In this document: positions 46,148-57,722 of the stretch, one piece after another
Numbering within the stretch: the stretch's first letter is position 1
How the letters are laid out: the number at the start of each line of letters is the position of its first letter
Assembly: GCF_963583255.1 (NCBI RefSeq)
Contig: NC_084815.1
Location: 10,463,724 to 10,527,723 of the forward strand
Length of the DNA stretch: 64,000 bases
Origin: Pyrus communis
Taxonomy: Eukaryota > Streptophyta > Magnoliopsida > Rosales > Rosaceae
Direction of reading: 5' to 3'
The notes under the pieces: generated by a model
The model's input: only the letters and a program-made list of their open reading frames with translations
What the model was told of the DNA's origin: nothing
The model's database searches: none
Program-made: the position numbers and the translations under genes

Positions 46148-46819
46148 TCACAAAGGTTGTTTACGTGAAGCCCCACTACGAGGCGCAGAAGCGGAAGGCA
46201 TAGAAGCAGAAGGCATAGAAGCGGGAGGCATCGGAGCGGAAGCCATCGGAGCGGGAGGCATCGGAGCTAGAGCATTCCAGGCCTCAATACTTGGCCAAGC
46301 GCTGGATGACCCAGGAAAAAGGTGCCTCTGGAGATAAGCCGCAAGCCTTTGACGGTCACTTTGGATTCGACCCTCAGATTCGTGCAGCTCATCAAGCTTC
46401 CTCTTCATCCCCGACGAATAGTTATTTGCAAGCACATGCAAACTTCTATTCTCGTACTTAAGCTGCTGGATCTCTTGCTTAAGTCTTTCCACCTCTGCCA
46501 TCAATGATTCCACCTGACGGGACCGAGCAAGCAGGCGTTGGCCCATGTTGGACACAGAACTCGCACACTGAACACTAAGTGCGAGGGACTCTTGAACGGC
46601 CAACTCATCGGACCGTCCTGACAGCAGCCTACTATCTTTTGGAGTGAGGAGGTTCTTAGCTACTATTGTAGCTGTTGTGGCGTCCTGCATCACGGAGTCT
46701 TCACCTGTAAGAAGACCGTTAGAAGATAAAAAAGAAGGGCGCCATACGTTACCTTGACGCGGCGCGCCCGTATCACTGCTAAGGCTCAATTCCAAGCTAA
46801 GGTTCGATGAGTTTGCCAT
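46148..46819 (-). CDS. Antisense gene of family A, E2 copy
   Basis: The 223-residue protein starts at 46819 and ends at 46148, opposite to the plus-oriented element E2. LxLxLxL (LSLELSLSS) is at residues 7-13. The invariant block and the complete leucine zipper are present, with a Met-Pro tail very similar to the E3 copy. There is no stop or frameshift, although this element has lost gag and pol and is older than E3 and E4. The upstream region is damaged: about 80 bp with the TATA box are missing between 46867 and 46868, so transcription from the usual start is doubtful. G-box (46987-46992) and 48-bp repeats remain further upstream. An A-run (46085-46119, plus strand) follows the stop; no AATAAA for this strand is obvious. 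Confidence 0.78.
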   Translation of the reverse strand: MANSSNLSLELSLSSDTGAPRQGNVWRPSFLSSNGLLTGEDSVMQDATTATIVAKNLLTPKDSRLLSGRSDELAVQESLALSVQCASSVSNMGQRLLARSRQVESLMAEVERLKQEIQQLKYENRSLHVLANNYSSGMKRKLDELHESEGRIQSDRQRLAAYLQRHLFPGSSSAWPSIEAWNALAPMPPAPMASAPMPPASMPSASMPSASAPRSGASRKQPL

Positions 46820-48137
46820 TTTTCAAAAGTGTTCAAAGAGAAGGGATGGAGTTAAATTTCAAAGGGCCAAAGCGACGCGTCCACCGATTCAAAAAGCCGG
46901 AATTTCCGGCGTAATTTAAGCAACGCTTTCTCGGCTTTTCAGAAGACGCGTTCAACTTTGTCAAAAGATTTCTTCTTTTCAGACAACACGTGGAGGCCAT
47001 CACCGCAACTACACATCTTTAGCCGACAAGCGCAAAGTTCGGCGACACTTTCGCTGCTTTTCAGAAAACGCGTGCAGCTTTGTCAAAAGGAGCCGCATCC
47101 GCACTACTACGTGTCGTTCAGAAAGCAAAGGGGCGCATGCTCAGAAATCGAAGAGGCGTCATTCAGAAATCGAAGAGGCGCCACTATTTCAAAAAGCCGG
47201 ATTTGCGGGATCAAAACGTTTGTCGCCAAGGGTAAAAGAACAATACCACCACTTGATATTATCTCTATATATGTCGACCTTCGTCTTTTATGGCAAGGCA
47301 AACCTGAAGAAAAATGCCCAACTCTCCCTCACCTCTGAGGGCGCACTCCCAGCAAAGCCTTTCGAAAGACTCAATTCTTTCTTCTTCCCCAAAGATGATA
47401 CCAGATGCTTGGAGTACATATGACCCAGGAGGAAACAGCACAACAAATACATGTGCTGATTCATTCACCGCTTCTTCAAAACAAAGGTATCTCATATCAT
47501 AAAGGTCAAAAGCAAAAGTATCTCATATCATGCTCTTTCCCTGTCTTTTTCTTTGTCCTTGTTCTTACTCGCATGGCAAAGTAAAAGAAGCAATCAGCCG
47601 GCACTTGGAGTCAATCTTCCGATCTGGAGCCAACTGCCTTGAATCTATTCCTGATTACTTACCTAGCGTTGCTCTCGAGTAGTCATCTTCAACGGTTGAT
47701 ACACTTCCGGAGAAGGGACCACTTCTGCAAAAGGGAGCGAGTAAGGCAAGTGAAAATGATACATTGAAGCATGTGGAGACAAACATAGGCTGAGTTATCC
47801 TCCAACCCTTTTCAATACGAATTGGAAAGATTGAACAAAGAAACAGACCAAAGGGGTAAGCTCAGACCTTCGGGGAAGACCAAAAGAATCCTGCTGCCCA
47901 GTTCAACAGTAGCACAAAGGAAAATCAATGATGGGCGGAAACCAGTTCAAGAGTAAGCCTGTGGAGTCACTATGATCAAAGCCTCAATGCAATTACCAAG
48001 GAGAAGAGGGAATTTACACTCCATAACCAGATTTGCGTCCCTAAACTCTTCTCTTTGTTAATTACATTCTGCCATGTTTAGTATGTTTAAATTGCTTTTT
48101 GTGTGTTTACTTATGTTTTGTGTGAATCTATGCTTAA
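46820..48137 (-). promoter_or_regulatory. E2 antisense-gene upstream region, TATA deleted
   Basis: On the minus strand this matches the antisense promoter region of E1, E3 and E4 but jumps from CAAAGGGCC to AAAGCGACGCGTCC (46860-46875), skipping the TATA box and probable start site. The G-box at 46987-46992 and the conserved block with CTATATATGTCGACC (about 47262-47276) remain. Confidence 0.55.
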
Positions 48138-48184
48138 AACATTGAGGACAATGTTTGATTTAAGTGTGGGGGGGGGGGGGGGGG
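48138..48184 (+). promoter_or_regulatory. E2 internal purine tract with palindrome and 17-G run
   Basis: AACATTGAGGACAATGTT (48138-48155) is followed by TGATTTAAGTGT and a run of 17 G (48168-48184). Other copies have seven or eight G at this place. Confidence 0.6.
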
Positions 48185-49818
48185 TAACTAATGTTGTTAA
48201 TGCAAATTCGTGGGATTTTATCACCCATAACTTCAAATGTTGTTCCTTGCTGTTTTAAGGTGTTTTTAAGTTGTTTTAGAGTGTTTTTAGTGTGTTTTGT
48301 TTTATAACTCCGAAAATCACATAAAAATTTGAAAAACATGTTTTGAAAAGCCTAAAAAGAGTGTTTTGAGTCGTTTTTGTGTGTTTGTGTCTTAGGGTAC
48401 CTTCCAACACAATGATAAGGATTTAGTTTGTAATTGCATGACTGTTAAAAAGAGTTATAAACATGGAGAAAAGTTTGATTTACTCTTGGTATATGCTTGG
48501 TTATGGTTATGATATATGACTTCACATGCAATCATAAAAGAAAAATTCGTTTTTGTAACATGCTTGAAGGAAGAAACTCATAATAACGCTACATCCCTGT
48601 GAGACTCGAGCCATTACTTTCTTTGGAGAGTTATTTTCTGTGATTCTTTGTTTTCTAAAGTTGTTGCATTATCTCATTATTCCTTGCTTGGTTGCTACAT
48701 AGAATGCAATTGTATCATGATAGAACTAAATACTAAAACTTATATCCGTTTCATTCAAAGCATGACATTGAATTGCATAACATATATCAAGATGAAGTTG
48801 TGTAGTTGCCACCATAGCCAAATAGCCTTACTTCCCATATTTCGTATATATTAGTTTTAACCCTGTTGAGCCTCGTTTAGCCTATTTTCTTTGCTAACCA
48901 CATCACCCCTTACCTAGCCTAGTATAGGACAGTCCACGCCCTTGTTCTTAAAAGATAGTGAGCATGACTTAAATGAATTCCTTTTGAGTACATTATGAAA
49001 GAAAATGAGTGTGGGGGAGAGAATGTTTTGTTCTTAAGTGTTTATGTATGTTTTGAGAGTCAAAAGAAAAGGAAAAAAAAAAAATTGTGAAAAACATATG
49101 AAAAAGAAAAACAGAAAAGAAAAGAAAGGAAAAAAAGCTTGTTCCCCCTTGTTGTTCAAAAGATTGAGTTTTCATTCAAAAGTGAATTCTACGTTAATTG
49201 AAATGCTTTGCTCACTATTGCTTTAAGAATGTTTGTTTATCCTTCACCTTTCATTGTTAGCCAATACCCTAGCCCCGTTACACCCCTTTGACTTCTATCT
49301 TGATCGTTATGTGTTCAATAATGTGGAGTTTGGAATTGATATGAGCTTATGGAATCACTGGTTCTCGTTCTAAGTAGTGGCATTCCATTCATGAGATCAT
49401 ATCTAAACATGCTTATTAACTCCAGAAATTGCTTCCTTTGAAATACATATATGTGAGTGTTCGTTTTTATGTTTACATCAATCTTCTCACATATAACTAG
49501 TTTAAGGTGTGTAGTCAGAAAATCTGAGTGAAAATTGAGTGCATATATTGTAAGGAATTGAGCAAATTCTCTAAGGCATGTTACTACATTCAAAATATAG
49601 TTTTAAATGCTTAATTGTGAATTAGTATGTGGTGACTATGATTAAGTATGTACTTAAGTGTAAAGATAACCAAAATCTGTGGGAATAATGATTTTTAACA
49701 TGTCATGTGCATTGGAAATCCCTGAGACGATTGTTGGAAGGTGTAGGTTGTGTTTTGTTCGTTTTGATTTGTTTTTGGTTTCTTTTGTTTTGTTTTGCTC
49801 GAGGACTAGCAAAAGCTA
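48185..49818 (+). other. E2 internal region, 3' non-coding part
   Basis: This is the reverse-orientation counterpart of the E1, E3 and E4 non-coding 3' interior. It contains an A/G-rich low-complexity tract (49064-49136). No conserved frame is seen. Confidence 0.7.
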
Positions 49819-49832
49819 AGTGTGGGGGAATT
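49819..49832 (+). promoter_or_regulatory. E2 polypurine tract
   Basis: AGTGTGGGGGAATT directly before the 3' LTR, preceded by CTCGAGGACTAGCAAAAGC. Confidence 0.87.
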
Positions 49833-52073
49833 TGATAGGAGCATATTTAGGCGACTTACTTAGCTTGTTTTCGTGCATTTATATTGTTAATTCATAGTTG
49901 TTTTTGGCGTTTAAGCCATTTTCGTGTGTTTTTAGGTTCATGTGGCTAAGGAAGCAAAAAGATGCATTTTGGAGCAAAATTGGACTTGGAAGGGATAACT
50001 TATACTTGGAGCAAAAGGAATGGACGAAATTGAAGAGTTGATGTCACAAGGATTCCTACTTGAAGTAGCCACACACCTTCCACATTTCAGCCACATACAC
50101 TTGTTCCTCCATCATTGCACCAACAACAACCAAACATGCACTCCCTTTAATCACATGCATAAATCAGCCACATGCATCTCCCATCACCATATCAGATTTC
50201 CATCATATTCACATGCATTCCATCCTTTAAAACATTGCACATGCACTCCCTTTAATTAATTAAGCCACATGCACTCCCATCCATTTATCATTGCAGCCAA
50301 CACATGCTTTCACATGCATTTTCAGATTGTCCCCTTGCACATGCAGCCACATATTCATTGCACATGCAATTCCAACCCACATGCATCCTTTAATCATTCA
50401 AACATGCAGCCACATTCCCTCCTAGCTGTCATGTTCCCCCCATTTCACCTATAAATAAGCATCCATTGCATTCATTCTCATTCAATTCGTCCATATTCAG
50501 AAAATCATCCAAAACACCACCAGAAATCATCCGTGAGTTTCCCTACTAATCCAAACAACACTCCAACCACTCCCCATCCCTCCAAAACACTTCACACTAT
50601 CCCAAAACTCACCTTAGACCTTGTGATACAACAACGAGGAAGAGAAGAGTGCCTAAACGTTCATACAATTCAAGTTTGAGTTGTTGGAATGTTTAGGTGT
50701 TTCTTTGATTTCAATGTTTAATTTCAATGCTCTTTGTTTTGTACGAATGAGGAATGGATGATAAGAGGGCCTAAACGTTCATACAATTCAAGTTTGAGTT
50801 GTTGGAATGTTTAGGTGTTTCTTTGATTCTCTTTGTTTTGTACCATGAGGAACTAAACCCCCTTGGTTAGGGGGTGATTCGAATATATGTTTATGCTTGC
50901 ATTTTGATTTGAATACTTCTAATTGCGTTTTATAAGTTGTGGATTCAATTTGTTTAACCGTTTGATTGATAACTTATTTATGTATGTTTATTGAGAGTGC
51001 ACGCTTAATTTTCATGCATGAATATGACGCTAGAATATAAGTGAGTTTCACCTAATAGTTATGAACTTATATTCACAAGTAGTGGAGGTTGCTTATAAAC
51101 AATCGCGTTAAATGAATTCTTGGCATAAGTTTCATGCAATCCATAGTAACAAATGCCTCGTCAACACTTATAATTTTCATAGAGCGTAATGATTCTTGCT
51201 TGTATCTCTATTATGCAATCATGTAGGGGACTTGTGGGGAATGTTTTGAATTGTTGTATGCGCTAACCCATCCAATTCAATAACGTTAGGAATATTTGAA
51301 GGTTAATTAGTGCATCACGGTTAACCCGGGGTGTTGAGTTTCATGGTTTATTGAAATGCATTGGAAATCATTTTATTATGCAAGTATAACATGTATGGAG
51401 ATGAACCCCTTAGCTAGCCTTCATTCCATTCAAATTCTATCACACATTCACATTTACATTTTGCTTTAATTTGAATCTGTGCATTTTAGTTAATTTTCGT
51501 ATAAATCTAAATCCCCCTTTACTTTAATGTCCAATTTAGTTTGAAAGTGTTTTAGTTTGTGTTTATGAGTGTTTTGATTCATTTTATTTCCCAATTTCGT
51601 CCAAATTCACCAAAGTGCTCAAAACTGCCCAGAAAGTGATTTTAAGGCAGTTTTGAGTGTTTTGGGTGATGTTTGAGTCTTTTGGTTTGTTTTAATGTTT
51701 TAAGTGATTAGTTTTACATTCTTTGAGTTAGTTTAGTGTTTTATATTGTGTTTTTACGTTCTTGAGTCAAGTTATTACTTAATTTCGTCCAAATTTGTGT
51801 TTGTGCTCAAATCTGCCCAGAAAGTGGTTTTTAGGCAGATTTGAGTGTGTTTGTGTTGTTTTGAGTCTTTTGGTTTGTCTTAGTGTTTTAAAGTTTAGTT
51901 TTGCATTCTTTGAGTCTAGTATAGTGTTTCATATTGTTATTTTACGTTTTTGAGTCAAATCCAAGTGGTTAACAATCCCTCCTAATCCCCGGTCCAGAAC
52001 GATCCCTACTTATACTTATACTACAATTTGACGAAAAGAGGGTTTAATTTGTGTGCGTATAAATCTCGCATCA
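49833..52073 (+). repeat. E2 3' LTR
   Basis: This complete 2,241-bp family A LTR runs from TGATAGGAGCATATTTAGG to AAATCTCGCATCA, followed by the ACTAG TSD. Eleven CATGCA words occur between 50130 and 50415. The TATA box TATAAATA is at 50450-50457, with leader hairpins at 50652-50697 and 50770-50815. Two U5 inverted repeats, one of each sequence form, lie at about 51617-51656 and 51804-51844. Confidence 0.93.
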
Positions 52074-53984
52074 ACTAGGCCGATTTGGAAATGAATCAAA
52101 CTAGTCTAAATAGACAGATTTGTTGTTGTAACTTGAAAGCATGAGAAAATGAAGTAAACACAAATAAATGAATCAACAACTAATGTAATGGGATAGTATC
52201 AATGGAAATGAAGCTAGGGATTCGGCTTCACCATTGCTCAACTAAGTCCATGTTTGTTAAGTTAGATTGTACTCATTCATCTACCTATTTCTTGAGTTTG
52301 TTTCACTTGGATATGATCAACCATATGATGTGTGGATTTGATCAAATGTCTCTAATCATGAACCTAATTGTGATGTGCAACTTTGGTTCATAATCAAGAT
52401 TATGTAATGTACAAGAAACTTTCATAAAACCAAAGGGAATGACTCGGCAGGATGTGTGCTAAACACTCCCTTCATTCATTCACATATCTACCAAGATTAT
52501 GCATGATGTGTGTTCTAATCTTGGCTACACAACTTTGTGGTTAATTCAAACGATGATCAAACATTAAAATCAACACACTAAGTCACCATTAAAACAGAAA
52601 ATGAAACAAGAAATAGATGGACAAACTGAGCATTCTAACTTAATTACATGGCAAACTTTGCAAGGTTACATCGAATCCCTAGAGGAAGATTAGTTACACT
52701 TCATGTTTACAAAGGTTTAACATAAAAATAAATAACATGAGTGAACATAAGATTAAGAAGGAGAAACCCTTGAAGCAAAACTGATGTTGAAGTCCTTGAA
52801 GAGTTCCTTGGTGTTGCTTCTCCAAATGTGGTGCGGATGAAGGTAGAATGGCTTGGTTGAATGGTTTCTGCCCTTGGGACAGAAAATGGACAGAGAATGG
52901 AGTGAAATGGGAGAGGTTATGGGTGTGTAATGGACTGGTTGAAGAAGAAAACTTGCGGATGGTAGAGAAAATGGACAGTTTCTGTGAAAGGAAAAGAATG
53001 TCGAATGCAATGGAATGGAGAGGGAGAATGAGTGTGGATGATAATCAGAAGTGGTGCCAGAATGGTGTGTGTAATAGAATAATTCCGAGAGAGAAATGAG
53101 TGAGTCTCCCTTAGTGAATTTCTGAATGTGGCTCTAACCTTCAGATTGGATCTCAATCTGCACAAGTGACATGGAATAGCATCCAATGAGCTGGAATTGA
53201 ATGGGTTTCTGAGCTGTTGGTCGCAACGCATGGACAGGGTCTGCAAGTGTGTGGTTTGTTTAATCAAAATGCATGTGTCCTTGCTGCAACAAGTGAGTGG
53301 AATCTGCAAAGGTGAATTGTTTGTACAAATTCTGGAAAGGTGAAGAAAGCACACGGCATGGAATGATGGAATGAGTGAATTTCTGGAATAAATGATGCAA
53401 GGAATGGACATGATCTGCAGGTATGTGGTTATTTAATCCAAGATACATGTGCAAAGTTTGCCACAAGGGAGTGGACAATCTGAAACTGGTTATAATAATC
53501 TGGACATGGGAATGGAAGTGCACGAGATGGACTTGAAGGAGTGCTGAAATGGCATGGAATGTTTAATTGAGATGCATGTGGATTTCTGCCTTGGAATCAC
53601 ATGGGAGTGCACGGTATGATGATGTTTGTTGGTGTAAATATGGCTGAAAGGTTTAGTTAATGGGAATGGGTGTGGAAGTGCACGGGATGGACTTGAATGA
53701 ATTGGAAATGCATGTGAGAACTTGGCAAGGTATTTGAACATGCATGTGAATGCATGTTTTGGTGTTGGAACCAGCCAATCTGACTTCAAGCTTTTTGCCT
53801 TGTTTAGATTCACCCAAAATGGCCGAATTGCACCACATTCCTTCATTTGCCCTCCAATTGATTTTATTACACACTTGGCTGCACACTAACACCAAACAAT
53901 GTAAAATGCAACTAGTTTAATCCAAAAACAATACAAAAACGCCAAATAAGAAAGATATACATGCATGCAAAATATGACTTATCA

Positions 53985-53998
53985 AATACCCCCAAACC
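53985..53998 (-). promoter_or_regulatory. E5 polypurine tract
   Basis: On the minus strand GGTTTGGGGGTATT directly before the family B 3' LTR, with CTCGAGGACTAGCAAAAA upstream. Confidence 0.85.
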
Positions 53999-54887
53999 TG
54001 GTTTTTGCTAGTCCTCGAGCAAACTTAAAACTAAAACACACAAAACACAAACATCTAACTAAACCACTTTCGCTGGCCAAACGATTGCACTGAGCATGTG
54101 CAACAAGCCTTTGAACCCCTAGGTGTCCCTAGTTGGAGGAGTTGTGTCTCCTGAGGGTTTACAGTGATGACACCCACAAACACTTACAAAATCTGCAAAC
54201 AACTTGGTTAAAACATGCTTTAAACAAACTAATAAGAACCAATGAAGATTTTGTCATTCATTCAACTCAAAAGTTTGCCACTTCCAAAGAATCGTATCCA
54301 TTGTAACGTATAAAGATATTTCTCCATGTCTTACAACTTCAAGGTCACCATACCCAAATGCTTCAGATAGAATTCGCCTCAACTCTACTCTTCACAGATT
54401 TCACTCAAAATTTTCACTCAGATCCTAAGGTTTTAATCTCTCCACAACCATATATGAGTGTAAGTATGTAAAGGGAATCAAAATTCTCACATATGAAATC
54501 TGAAATGGAAGCACAATTTCTGAGTAGATCTCATGAAATGAATCAAATGCTAAGAATATAGATAACACACACACTTACCATCACCCATGAATACATCCTC
54601 AATGATCAGCTAGGTCTTTCTCAAGATTGTAATGTAAGGCTTAGGTTATAGGTTACGAAAGAAGTGATATGAAGTACTAGAGCTTGGGGCATACCAAAGT
54701 GTTCTTGAGGATCATGCTCTTCACTTGCATTTGTTTTCTTTCTTCTTTGTTTTTGGCATCCAGGCCCTATGTCTTATAATGAGGAGATTTGGAACTTGTA
54801 TCCATTTTAATTCTCTTTTTTTATTTTTATTTTTTTATAACCTTTTTTTTTTTTTAAAAGCATCTTCAACATAGGTGCCCTCGGTAC
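53999..54887 (-). other. E5 interior, 3' non-coding part
   Basis: Non-coding family B interior, matching 23540-24251 and 41966-42089 of E6 in reverse. A T-rich tract lies at 54815-54857. S4 interrupts it at 54888. No frame is supported. Confidence 0.7.
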
Positions 54888-57007
54888 TGATAGAAGCATA
54901 TTTAGGCGACTTACTTAGCTTGTTTTCGTGCATTTATATTGTTAATTCATAGTTGTTTTAGTCGTTTAAGCCATTTTCGTGTGTTTTTAGGTTCATATGG
55001 CTAAGGAAGCAAAAAGATGCATTTTGGAGCATTTTGGAGCAAAATTGGACTTGGAATGGATAGCTTATGTTTGGAGCAAAAGGAATGGACGAAATTGAAG
55101 GATTCCTAATCCATTGCAACCACATGCATTCACATGCATAAATCAGCCACATGCATCTCCCATCACCATATCAGATTTCCATCATATTCACATGCATTCC
55201 ATCCTTAATACATTGCACATTCACTCCCTTTAATTAATTAAGCCACATGCACTCCCATCCATTTCATCATTGCAGCCAACACATGCTTTCACATGCATTT
55301 TCAGATTGTCCCCTTGCACATGCAGCCACATATTCATTGCACATGCAATTTCAACCCACATGCATCCTTTAATCATTCAAACATGCAGCCACATTCCCTC
55401 CTAGCTGTCATGTTCCCCCAATTTCACCTATAAATAAGCATTCATTCTCATTCATTCTCATTCACTCTTCCATATTCCAGAAATTCGTCAAAACCTCTCC
55501 ACACCCTTGCAGCAGCCACCAAAACACTTTTCTCCTCCATTGCAGCCACTCCAACCACTCCCCAAACCATTCACACCATCAAACTATCCTTAGACCTTGT
55601 GCTACAACGAAGAGGAAGATAAGAGGGCCTAAACGTTCATACAATTCAAGTTTGAGTTGTTGGAATGTTTAGGTGTTTCTTTGATTTCAATGTTTAATTT
55701 CAATGCTCTTTGTTTTGTACGAATGAGGAATGGATGATAAGAGGGCCTAAACGTTCATACAATTCAAGTTTGAGTTGTTGGAATGTTTAGGCGTTTCTTT
55801 GATTCTCTTTGTTTTGTACCATGAGGAACTAAACCCCCCTTGGTTAGGGGGTGATTCGAATATATGTTTATGCTTGCATTTTGATTTGAATACTTCTAAT
55901 TGCGTTTCATAAGTTGTGGATTCAATTCGTTTAACTGTTTGATTGATAACTTATTTATGTATGTTCATTGAGAGTGCACACTTAATTTTCATGCATGAAT
56001 ATGACGCTAGAATATAAGTGAGTTTCACCTAATCGTTATGAACTTATATTCACAAGTAGTGGAGGTTGCTTATAAACAATCGCGTTAAATGAATTCTTGG
56101 CATAAGTTTCATGCAATCCATAGTAACGAATGCCTCGTCAACACTTATAATTTTCATAGAGCGTAATGATTCTTGCTTGTACCTCTTCTATGCATTCATG
56201 TTGAGGACTTGTGGGGAATGTTTTGAATTGTCGCATGCATCATCCAATTCAATAACGTTAGGAAGATTTGAAGGTTAATTAGTGCATCACGGTTAACTTG
56301 GGGTGTTGAGTATCATAGTTTATTGAAATGCAATTGGAAATCATTTTATTATGCAAGTATAACATGTATGGAGATGAACCCCTTAGCCATTCTATCATCC
56401 ATTCATTCCATTCCATCAAATTCATCTTTACATTCTATCTAGTTTATTAACTTCTTTCGTTATTTCAATTCTTGTCAATTTAAAACCCCCCTTTACTTTC
56501 TTGTTCTTTAGTGTTTAGACTTTGTTTAGTTTATGTTTTAAAGTGTTTTGATTCAATTTATTTCCCAAAATTCGTCCAAATTCACCAAAGTGCTCAAAAC
56601 TGCCCAGAAAGTGATTTTAAGGCTGTTTTGAGTGTTTTGGGTGATGTTTGAGTCTTTTGGTTTGTTTTAGTGTTTTAAAGTTTAGTTTTGCATTCTTTGA
56701 GTCTAGTATAGTGTTTTATATTGTGTTTTTACGTTTGAATCAAACCATAATCTTAAATTCGTCCAACATTGGGTTTAAGGTCAAAAACTGCCTAGTTAGT
56801 GTTTTTAGGCAGTTTTGAGTCTTTTGAACTTGTTTTGAGTCCTTTGAGTATTTGTGAACGTTTTTAACTTTATTTTACGTTTTTGAGTCAGTTTCCAAGT
56901 GATTTGCAATCCCTCCTAATCCCCGGTTAAGAACGATCCCTACTTATACTTATACTACAATTGACAAAAAGAGGGTTTAATTTGTGTGCGTATAAATTCC
57001 CGCATCA
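54888..57007 (+). repeat. S4: solo family A LTR (plus) in E5
   Basis: 2,120 bp, from TGATAGAAGCATATTTAGG to TTCCCGCATCA, with TSD GGTAC at 54883-54887 and 57008-57012. The E6 interior has the uninterrupted site (GTACCGAGGGCACC, around 23514-23527). The TATA box is at 55429-55436. The leader hairpins are near 55628-55673 and 55747-55792; the second has one base changed in its 3' arm (GTTTAGG then CGTTT). Confidence 0.9.
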
Positions 57008-57012
57008 GGTAC

Positions 57013-57722
57013 AAGCCACAATCTTGTTCTAAGCTCAATTTTCCTTTAGTCTTCATCACCTTGGTATTCCCCAAACTATAAGGTATGGCTTGTAATGGGC
57101 TAGAATGGGTAGAGTATGGTGTGGGTGATGAAAGAATTGGGCTAAAGTGTTTGGCTGCAACGAGGGTGAATGGAGCACACAAATGGGTAGGATTTAAGCC
57201 TTTTAGTAGTTAAACATGCATAGCCTAACATCATCTTATTGAGTTCATTCATGAATGATACTAAATACATGGTATCTGCAAAGGAGAATGATTCTTAGCA
57301 TCCAAACGAAATAGAAGTAATGAGATCATTTAAAGTGAAAATGAAATAAAAAGATAGGAGTAGAAACACTTTAAACCCTCTCAAAGAAGCAATTAGGCTC
57401 AAAATAACTTACCAGGGTAGTCTCCACTATTCTTCTTCCAGAATTTGAGTATGGTACCTCTATCATCATAATTTCAAGAGTTATAGCCTTATGAATGACA
57501 ACAAGATGCAACTCTTTTCCATAGCAACCCAATCGTTTGTTTTCAAACATAGTCCTCATATACATTCGTATTAGCATGCACAAACATTCTTAACCAAAAC
57601 TAACACCTCAAACAAACACAAACACAAAACAAAACTTCCAAACCACCCCCAAACCTAATCTAAACATTGTCCTCAATGTTTAAAATTGTATACAATGCAA
57701 TTAGGCAAAGAATATGGGATGG
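57013..57722 (-). other. E5 interior, non-coding, with palindrome and G-run
   Basis: Family B interior between S4 and S5. The AACATTGTCCTCAATGTT palindrome is at 57663-57680, with the minus-strand purine run (GGTTTGGGGGTGG) at about 57642-57655. No conserved frame. Confidence 0.68.

Larger units (their letters stand above)
19767..52073 (+). mobile_element. E2: non-autonomous family A element (plus), gag deleted
   Basis: The 5' LTR is 19767-45831 (broken by E6), the primer site is 45837-45854, the interior is 45832-49832 (4,001 bp) and the 3' LTR is 49833-52073. The TSD is ACTAG on both sides. The interior goes from the leader straight to the post-pol motif CTTGGGAGGCAACCC (46038-46052) with only a 14-codon start remnant between, so gag and pol are gone. 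The antisense gene (46148-46819, minus strand) is still intact. It is the smallest interior among the A elements here. Confidence 0.9.
19621..53984 (-). repeat. E5 3' LTR (family B), split by E2
   Basis: The two parts are 19621-19766 and 52079-53984, about 2.05 kb in total. The break carries the ACTAG TSD (19762-19766 and 52074-52078). The first part includes the motif that reads GTGGATTCGACACCCTTGC on the plus strand of other copies (here GTGTCGAATCCGCAGGG), typical near the 3' end of plant gypsy LTRs. The U3 part (53100-53900) contains many TGCATG words. Confidence 0.86.

Noticed and set aside
46140..46337. Frame opposite the antisense gene tail with EGIEAEGIEAGGIGAE-type repeats (also 13731-14006, 29778-29975 and 36272-36550).
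   Set aside because: It is the mirror reading of the Met-Pro tail repeat, and its length follows the tail repeat number.
53985..57722. Env-like gene between E5 pol and the 3' LTR, as in some Athila elements.
   Set aside because: After removing S4 and S5 only about 1.7 kb remains, with no frame over about 75 codons that recurs in E6.
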